DNA of 64,000 nucleotides, taken from NCBI GenBank assembly GCA_012931725.1, contig CM022952.1, positions 54,434,876 through 54,498,875 of the forward strand, in the 5' to 3' direction. Below the pieces are notes generated by a model that did not search any database, had not been told where the DNA came from, and saw nothing but the letters and a program-made list of their open reading frames with translations. The DNA comes from Litsea cubeba. Taxonomy: Eukaryota; Streptophyta; Magnoliopsida; Laurales; Lauraceae. The position numbers and the translations under genes were made by a program. Each line of letters starts with the position of its first letter. The stretch's first letter is position 1. Below, one piece after another: positions 57,035 through 64,000 of the stretch.

Positions 57035-58286
57035 CAATGCATATGTATGTAATGGCCTGTATGTCAATATGGAAAGGAGCAGTCAAAATTTTGACCATTG
57101 AAATGGGGTTTCTTGACATTAGTCATTCAAGATGCATAAATGGGGGTGGGTGGGATACTTTTAATTTGTAACCGGATTTTTGGGTATATGGCCAGGGTAC
57201 ATTCTTTCAGTCTCTTTCAGTCTTTGAGTACCAAATACAAACAAACCGGCTTATAAAGACACCCTATTCTATAAACCACCAAAGTTGAACAACCCGCCCT
57301 CCTCTAGCCGAATTGTCAATTTATGCTTTTGGTTGGTGCCAAAACTTGTGGACTAAGAAATATGTTATTAAGTGGGTAGCTGGACACTATAGTTGTTTTT
57401 TTTTTTTTTTTTTCCCCTTTTTCTTTTGGGGAGAAATGGTTTCTGTTGTTTGTTAGATGGATGGCTTCGCTTCAAGAGTCTGAAGCTTATGTCAATTACT
57501 AAACTGTCTTCTCAATCAAAATTAGATTTATAAATTGGTTGCTACGCAAAATGCAAATAGGATTGTAGGTCTATCCTCCATTAGTCAAAATTGACCCATG
57601 GAAGTTGTTATTAGTCACTAAGACTCACTGATGACTGGAGTCTTTACACATTCACCATGGATGTCCGAAGTCATCACCGGGCCAACTGAGGAGGTTTTCA
57701 AACAGAGGAACTTGATAAAAGATGGGATGACAAATCGTGCCTGAGGGATCTTTTGCTAAATGGTTACATGCCGTTCTCTTTTGGTCACATGTCAATCTCT
57801 TTTGCTAAACAACATTGTCTTCCTCAATATTATTCATTATGGTCTGTATAGGTACTCAAACTACAAACCAAACAACTCTTTGTATTGCCAAGATCCCAAA
57901 CCCTAAGCCGCAATAGTATATATTAAGCTAATGAAATCACAATCACATACCAATAGACACAGGAATTTTTTTATTGTGGTAAAATCCCAAAATTAGGAAA
58001 ACATCCACCGCCAATAAATTGCAAAAAATCTCACTATCAAGTAGGAGGAGAGAAATACAATTACAAGAGTTGGTAGAGATCACTTGCCTCTTGGGTACTA
58101 GTCTCTAAGAAACACTCGAGAATCCATCTTATTTTTCCCCAATTTTTTCTACATTTTTCTTGCATTTCTTTGTATTTTATTTATCTTCTTTTTCCCTTTT
58201 TATGCAGAGAAAAACGAAGCCCTTAAAGAAAACCAGATCTCCCAAAATCCCCTCTATAACAGAGTTTCCCACTTTTAAACTCTCCA
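57035..58286. other. Intergenic region
   Basis: AT-rich sequence with a T run near 57396-57415. I see no gene, structured repeat or element boundary in it. Confidence 0.4.
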
Positions 58287-58504
58287 TTTTTCTAAGGGGC
58301 GTTCGGCGACGGGTCCCTGAATATTTCACTTTATTGCCTTAGATCCACAAAAAAAAGTCATAGAGCCAAAGGTCCCTCCCACACTTTTTCATACCTAAAA
58401 TGTCTAATTTACCCTTTCTTTAAATCATAACCCATGATTGGTGGGATATCCCATTAATAATGGCAAACTAACATTTAATTGCCCACGATTAATGGAATCC
58501 CCAG

Positions 58505-59340
58505 ATTTTCAAATAAATTCTAAAAACAAACAAATAAATTTAAAAAAATGAAATAATTTCAAAAAATGCAATAAATTTAAAAAACACAATATATAATTAA
58601 GTAACGCAAATAAATTTAAAAAGATGCAAATAAGTTTCAAAATATTCAAATAAATTTTAGAAAATATAAATAAAATTCAAAAGATTCAAAATAAATCTCA
58701 AAAGATCCAAAAAAATTTTCAAAAAATGCAAATAAATTTAAAATAACGAAATAAATTTTAAAAAATGAAATAATTTCAAAAAGCGCAATAATTTTGAAAA
58801 AAACACAATAAATTTGAAAAAATACAGTAATTTCAAAAAATGCAATAAATTTGGAAAAACACAATAAATTTGAAAAAAATGTAATAAATTTCAAAAGACG
58901 CAAATAAGTTAAAAAAATGCATATAGATTTCAAAAAACGTAAATAAGTTTGCTAAAAAACTCAGATAAATTTTGAAAAAAACTCAGATAAATTTACCAAA
59001 AATACAAAGAAATATGACAGAAAATAAATAAATTTGAACAACACTCAGATAAATTTGAAAAAAACTCTGAAAAATTTGAACAAAACTCAGATAAATTTAC
59101 AGAAAACTCAGATAAATTTTGAAAAAATATAAATAAATTTACCAAAAAAAACAAAGAAATATGACAGAAAACAGATAAATTTGAACAACACTCAGATAAA
59201 TATGATAGAAAATAGATAAATTTGAATAAAAATCAGATAAATTTGACAAAAACTCGGATAAAATTGAACAAAACTTAGATAAATTTGACAACAACTCAAA
59301 TAAATTTGATAAAAATACAGATAAATTTGACAAAATAGAA
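58505..59340. repeat. AT-rich minisatellite within the Pack-MULE
   Basis: Degenerate units of about 18-22 bp. The left half is built from AATAAATTTAAAAAATGC and the right half from CTCAGATAAATTTGACAAAA. About 40 units are present. Open frames here are artefacts. Confidence 0.9.
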
Positions 59341-59484
59341 AAACAGAGTCAAAGAGCAATCACCGGGGAGACGTCGGTCCTCCACGGAATTCCCCTCTCA
59401 TCCGTTTATCCATCTCAATCCTTTCTTGTCACCACATCTGTCGACAGCACCCAATTCTCATCTTCCATCTCCACTACAGAATAG

Positions 59485-59850
59485 TAAAAAAAATAAAATA
59501 AAGACCATCATCCTCACCGAGGTCCGCAAGAGCGGAACTTGTCCATGGCTAAGACCAGATGGCAAGACCCAGGTCACTGTTGTCCCCATTCGGGTCCACA
59601 TCCCCATCAAGGAGCTCCTCGAGGTCTCCCCTTTTGACCCCACCACCGCCACCAAGTTCGTCAGCTACCAGGTCATAAAGTCCTCCAGCAAACCCAAAGG
59701 CATCCTCAACATCTCCTACAAGATCGGCGATGAGGTTGCACCACCGCAGCCACCGTAGCCGCCGGCCTTCACCACCCATAAATCCGACGAGCCGGTCACC
59801 GCCTACCCCACCGCGATGGCTAGATCCAGCGCCATTGCACAAGTCACAGC
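59485..59850 (+). pseudogene. Chimeric gene fragment: SAM synthetase-like plus SRC2-like C2 domain
   Basis: One plus-strand frame reads ILTEVRKSGTCPWLRPDGKT and QVTV, the sequence of a conserved stretch of plant S-adenosylmethionine synthetase. It then jumps, missing about ten residues, to VPIRVH. It continues IPIKELLEV, KFVSYQVIKSSSKPKGILN and ISYKIGDEV, which matches the second half of the SRC2-type C2 domain. After a TAG at 59756-59758, SDEPVTAYP resembles the tail of the same protein. The join lies within one open frame of about 90 codons with no obvious start. It is an exon-fragment fusion captured by the MULE; a functional product is unlikely but transcription is possible. Confidence 0.8.
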
Positions 59851-60124
59851 ATCATTGCACTGGAATCATTTAAAACGGTCACCCATGGATACCCACTTTA
59901 AATTCCGCATACGAATCTTTAATCACAGTTAAAATGGCAAATATATGTTAACAATGCATTTTTTAGGACAGAAGATTATCTAGAAATAAGAGCGTCAACA
60001 GAAAATGTAAATAAATAAGAAAACAAGCAAACTGAAGTAGGGCCAGGGGAAAAGACATGGTGTGAACCACTCAAATCAAAGCATAAATTTAATTGAAGGT
60101 TTCGGAGTCAAGAACAGCATCTGA

Positions 60125-60379
60125 TCATCCAAAGTTTTCCACCATCACCCACTGCATCTGAGCCCAGTCGGCTTGAATTAATTTATAAAGGAGGTGGAGG
60201 AGAAGGTGGATGGCGCCAGCCTTGGAGATGTAGGCGCGGGAGTCCGGATCGTGCTTGAAGAGGAGGCGGAGCTCACAGAGCGCTTGGGTTTGGATTTGCT
60301 CAGAATCTGAATTCAGCCACTGTATTAGAAAGCGATCTGTGCGTCTCTTCACTTCCATTTCTAACTTCTTCTTCTTCAA
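60125..60379 (-). pseudogene. ARM-repeat (U-box-type) protein fragment
   Basis: The minus-strand frame of 84 codons starts at an ATG (MKKKKLEMEVKRRTDRF) and contains IQTQALCELRLLFKHDPDSR followed by AYISKAGAIHLLLHLL. This is typical of the first armadillo repeats of plant U-box E3 ligases and related ARM proteins. The match ends at YKLIQAD, after which the frame is unrelated. It is oriented opposite to the SAM synthetase/SRC2 fusion, so the capture events or gene orientations differ. Confidence 0.72.
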
Positions 60380-60671
60380 ATCCGATTGAGAATCAGATTT
60401 CTGCCATGTATTTGGATTGGATAAGCAGAGCTGCTGCAGAAGTTAAAAATGAGGGAGAATACAAGATTTAAATTTAAAATTTCAGAATTTTATGCCTAAA
60501 ACAGTTGGAAGGGCAAATTAGTCATGAAAAATGTGATCATTGTGGATATAGGGACCTATGGCTGCAAAGAGTCTAGCTGGGTGGACCAAAGGCCTTAATA
60601 AGTTTTTCCTTGGACTGGAGGCTGAATACATTCACTTATAGGGACCTTTCGCTAATTTTGCCTTTTTCTAA

Positions 60672-60985
60672 ATGCTTGCGGTGGTTATGGGGAAAATGAC
60701 CCCACAAGCCTAAGCCCATTGAAATAACTCATTTCAAATCAGGCTTCCCGGCCAAGGAGGCTTTTGGTTCCTGAAGCTCTCTCTCTTCACCCTTCATCCA
60801 ACGCTTCCTTACATCAAATTCCTACACAATGGAGCCTCCTTGCTCCCATTCATAATATAAAAACTGATCCATTCCATCATCCAAAAAACAATCATAAATG
60901 ATGTAATCCATTCAATCATTAAAGATAAAACCATCAAGACTTGATCATTAGGAATCAATAAAAGGAATACATTATATAATCTCAG
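60672..60985. other. Spacer between Pack-MULE and LTR fragment
   Basis: AT-rich sequence. No gene or recognisable repeat edge is seen. Confidence 0.35.
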
Positions 60986-61796
60986 TTTTAAAGCTTATAC
61001 TTGCCTCAATTAGAGCTTTTCCAACAAAACCCTTGCTTAAAGGACCAAAACCCCCAATTTACAAACCCTAAAGAGAGAAATCCCAAGGAAAAGATAATGA
61101 GAATGCTATGCATGTATAATATGAGTCTCCTTGACTCTAATGTAACTCAAAATCATAAGTTGGGAGGGTTCATTACTCACCTCTTACAAGTATTTCGAAT
61201 TTGGAGAAGATAGAAGATGGTGATGATAGTTCCTTGTCAACAAATGGTTAGAGGAGATGAAGAAGATGAAGATGAGTCTCAATCTTGGCTTCAAAGACAA
61301 AGCACTCCTTGCTAATAGTGATTGCAAGGAGAGAAGAAGGAGAGTAGAGAGTTGAGGGAATGGAAGGAAATGAAAGAGAAGGATGAGTTATCTCTTTTAA
61401 AGGGATAAGGATGTGCATTTTTGCACAAAAGTCCACCCATTTTGAACATAATTTGAATAAAGGGCTTCTTAAATGAAAATTGGGCTTGGGTTTGTAATTG
61501 GGTTGGGTTGGGTCTCATTATGGAATTGATGGAGGAAAGATGTTTGATGAGATGCTCATGAAGGCCCATAAAATTTAATACACATAGCACTACTCAAAAT
61601 TAATTAAGAGGTCATAATTCTAATCAACCGAGTCAAACCGGTTCTAACTCACCTATTTAAGGCTCAAGACTCAACCAACTCAATTCACAAAGATTAATCA
61701 ACACAAATCATCATAATTAACAACTAAGCATAATTAATTTAGTTAAATTATCATTAAGTAGTACTAAACAAGTTTAACTTGGGTCGGGGTGTAACA
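60986..61796 (-). repeat. Chromovirus-type LTR fragment, minus strand
   Basis: On the minus strand it starts TGTTACACCCCGACCCAAG at 61796, a typical chromovirus LTR start. A TATA-like CCCTTTAAAAGAG lies about 400 bp in, followed by a CT-rich leader and a donor-like AAGAGGTGAGTAA near 61170. This matches the layout of the other LTRs in the window. The far end was not located. Confidence 0.55.
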
Positions 61797-64000
61797 CGTG
61801 TCGAAGAGGCCTGAATATTGTCATTAGTGAAGCCAAGGTCTAAACTAGAATTAAACATTTAACCTAACCTAATATAAGCCAACCATTGGACTCATCTCCC
61901 TCACCTCTCATTTCACTATTTCTCTTAAACTCTCATCTCCTCACTGCCTCCTTGCCATTTCCTACCACGAGAGCTCTGGCGTCAACGACCAAGCTTCACT
62001 TCTTCTTCCCCAAGCCTCCAAGATCACAACCATCTCTTTTCCTAAGCTTTTCATCCAAAACCCACTTCAAGGTAAGCTCCCTAAGCTTGTAGGTTTAGTT
62101 AATCTTCTTCCTTTTGATTAGAAATGGATTAGGACAGCTCTCATCAGCCCTTGGCATGCATTTGTACGTTTGATTTTGGGTTCTGTGCTTCTTCCTCCAA
62201 ATCTGAGCTCAAAAGAGAGATTTTCCTAATTTCTCTTGGTTTTTAGTCAAGCTCTTCATCAAGGCAAGTTAATATACATATGTTAAGCTGGAATTGATTT
62301 TGATGTTCTTGGTTAGATTGATGAGAGTTGTGAGCTTAGAATGGAAGGGCTAGGCCCTTCATACTAACTGATTCCAGGATTAGGGATTTTGGAAAAGGGT
62401 TCCACCCATTTCACTTCAGTTACAGAACTGAAGTTCTGTAACTGCAGTGTACGAAGTCGATCGGCCACATAGGGTCAGGTGCTGGTTGCGTAACCAAAAC
62501 AATGTTCACCTTTTATGCTTATAACTTGATATCGAACGGGCCTTGTCCAGGTCGACCGGGCACTTTGGGGGATGTCAACGGGGCCTTGTTCGGCTCGACA
62601 AGGTGAACTACGGATACCTTTTGGAAAGGGCATTTTAACTCTAACTTGGATGGACTTAGGTTGGACTTTGGTTACCCTTTTGGACTCATTTGACTATATG
62701 TGAGGATGTTTTGACCCGATGTTCTTCACGGTTATTCCGGTTGTATCGGGATTCAACTTATCTCAATCTTGAACGATATGGGACAACGGGACACCCTCCT
62801 TTATATCTATGCACGAAGATTATTTGTACAGGTATCGCAAACCCTAATTCCTTTCATTGACTGAGTAAGGATGTACGATGCTTCAGGTTTAACACTGTAC
62901 TTAGGACTGGATTGTCTATCGCTTATGATTCCGAATTGTACCGTCCGGTACTTGTCTACATGCAATGTCCATGTTCTTTAACTTCGTTTACTGAAGAAGT
63001 TAATGATGGATTTAGGATCCCTTTTGATGTTTCCGATTGTTCTGAAGTTTAGTTGAGGTGTTGAGGCTAGGTGGCTTTAATTATAAAAGCTTGATGAGGA
63101 CTACTTATGGTATTGAGGTTTTGAAGTAAGCTTACTCGTTTTGATCTTGATCCGATGATGGAAAAGTAGTCTATCTTGTGTTATTGAATCTTATTCACGT
63201 AAGAAAACCTAGCCCTTCTCTGATGTATGATTAGGACTCTTTGTGTCAGGCACCACTCAGCTATTAACGTTCAACGCCGCTAGGGCGCCACTATGTTAGG
63301 GCTTTGATTTTAGAGCAACTGCTGATCGTGATTTCTGTGATGGATGTAAACCATCGGATACACATTGAATTCATGAGCTTGATGACTAATGGTCACTGGT
63401 ATCCTCTTGGTTTGTTTGCAGGGTTATTACCCGTGCCTTGTTTGCCGGGTTTTTATCACGTACCTAGTATATCTCTACCACAACTCAATGAGAGTAGGGA
63501 GGGCAATGACACTATCTTATGGTGATTAGCTTATATGGACTGCCTACTTTGCTGAATGTTTATGCTTGATTGTTTTGATTCAAATACTACACATTTCTTA
63601 TGATCTTGTCTATCGTTTACTCTGATTTATACTGCATATCTTGATGTTATATATATATTTATATATATTGCTTGCCGACTGTCGTGTCTAATGATGCTAC
63701 TCTTGGTGCATAGGTACCAAGCCCTTCTATCTCGGGGAGACAACGGAGGAGAATCAGACGAATCAGTATGATGACCTTGATAAGGATTTTGTGTATTGCA
63801 ATTTGATGGATGCATTATCATTTTAGCATCTCATGAATTTTAACACATGCATTGAGTTAAATATCTTGAAATCTGGTTTTCTACATGCATTGTTTTTAAA
63901 TATTGTAAATCTTATAGTTTGTACATGTTTTGGATTTAACTCTGGATGCATTTGTCTTTGAAAAGAATTTTTTACAAATCAAGCTAGCCTATGTTTCAAA
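61797..64000 (+). repeat. Chromovirus-type LTR, plus strand, truncated at both ends
   Basis: It follows the LTR layout of 8071-11067 and 27966-30178: TATA-like CTAATATAAGCC near 61870, a CT-rich leader, a donor-like CAAGGTAAGC near 62068, and ATCAAGGCAAGTTAATATAC near 62257. A block with palindromic GGTCGACCGGGC-type sequence (62440-62600) and a late segment CTTGGTGCATAGGTACC near 63700 also fit. Most of the U3 part is missing on the left, and the window ends before its 3' end. No gene is supported here. Confidence 0.5.

Larger units (their letters stand above)
58296..60662. mobile_element. Pack-MULE with captured host gene fragments, 2367 bp
   Basis: The perfect 9-bp duplication TTTTTCTAA flanks it (58287-58295 and 60663-60671). 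The ends are degenerate inverted repeats: the left GGCGACGGGTCCCT pairs with the right end, whose reverse complement reads AGCGAAAGGTCCCT. Inward, further matches such as TTTTTCAT followed by CTAATTTxCCCTT recur on both arms over about 170 bp. Long TIRs with a 9-bp duplication are the Mutator pattern. No transposase is present. Inside are an AT-rich minisatellite and fragments similar to S-adenosylmethionine synthetase, an SRC2-like C2 protein and an ARM-repeat protein, which makes it a Pack-MULE. Confidence 0.87.

Noticed and set aside
58646..59333. Phe/Leu/Ser-rich minus-strand ORFs suggesting membrane proteins
   Set aside because: They are the complement of the AT-rich minisatellite and vary only with the repeat unit.
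59549..59842. Gly/Asp-rich minus-strand ORF over the SAM synthetase/SRC2 fragment
   Set aside because: It is the antisense shadow of the plus-strand frame, which has the recognisable motifs.

Overview
The window is nuclear DNA of a flowering plant with a repeat-rich genome. It holds one recognisable host gene among nested retrotransposons and DNA transposons. The plant origin rests on an intron-containing BAHD acyltransferase gene, plant-type Ty1/copia and Ty3/gypsy lineages (including a Tat-lineage element with a second RNase H and a chromodomain-type chromovirus), solo LTRs, Mutator- and hAT-type elements, and captured fragments of plant genes. The species cannot be named from the sequence.

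Layout: 1-11447 is a degraded Ty1/copia element on the minus strand (Tork/TNT1-like by content; its 3' LTR lies off the left edge). A Tat-family solo LTR (25-2444, TSD ATGAT), a 626-bp insertion with an 8-bp TSD (5431-6056) and a chromovirus-type solo LTR (8071-11067) sit inside it. From 12061 to 21952 on the minus strand is a two-exon BAHD acyltransferase gene that I read as the DCR (DEFECTIVE IN CUTICULAR RIDGES) orthologue: 442 codons, open throughout, with one 8.6-kb intron. The intron carries at least three Mutator-type MITEs, another foldback and a decayed non-LTR remnant.

From 22357 to 55847 lies a 33.5-kb nest that starts only 400 bp upstream of the DCR start codon. The host is a small-LTR Ty1/copia element on the minus strand (TSD GTGAT). 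A Tekay/Del-type chromovirus (22431-30178, TSD GGACC) sits inside its 3' LTR, and a 22.7-kb Tat-lineage Ty3/gypsy element (32093-54753, TSD TAAAG) sits inside its pol. The Tat element carries long 5' tandem repeats, an extra ORF before gag, decayed gag-pol with dual RNase H, several post-pol tandem arrays and, on the opposite strand, a five-exon gene with its own TATA box. That gene has a plant-mobile-domain-like region and a C-terminal coiled coil. This spliced antisense passenger gene is the most interesting system in the window.

To the right are a 1.14-kb non-autonomous hAT element (55885-57026, TSD ACTGATAC) and a 2.37-kb Pack-MULE (58296-60662, 9-bp TSD TTTTTCTAA). The Pack-MULE holds fragments resembling S-adenosylmethionine synthetase, an SRC2-like C2-domain protein and an ARM-repeat (U-box-type) protein. 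The window ends in two chromovirus-type LTR pieces that meet head to head near 61796. Apart from DCR, essentially all protein-coding signal belongs to mobile elements, most of it disabled by stops and frameshifts.
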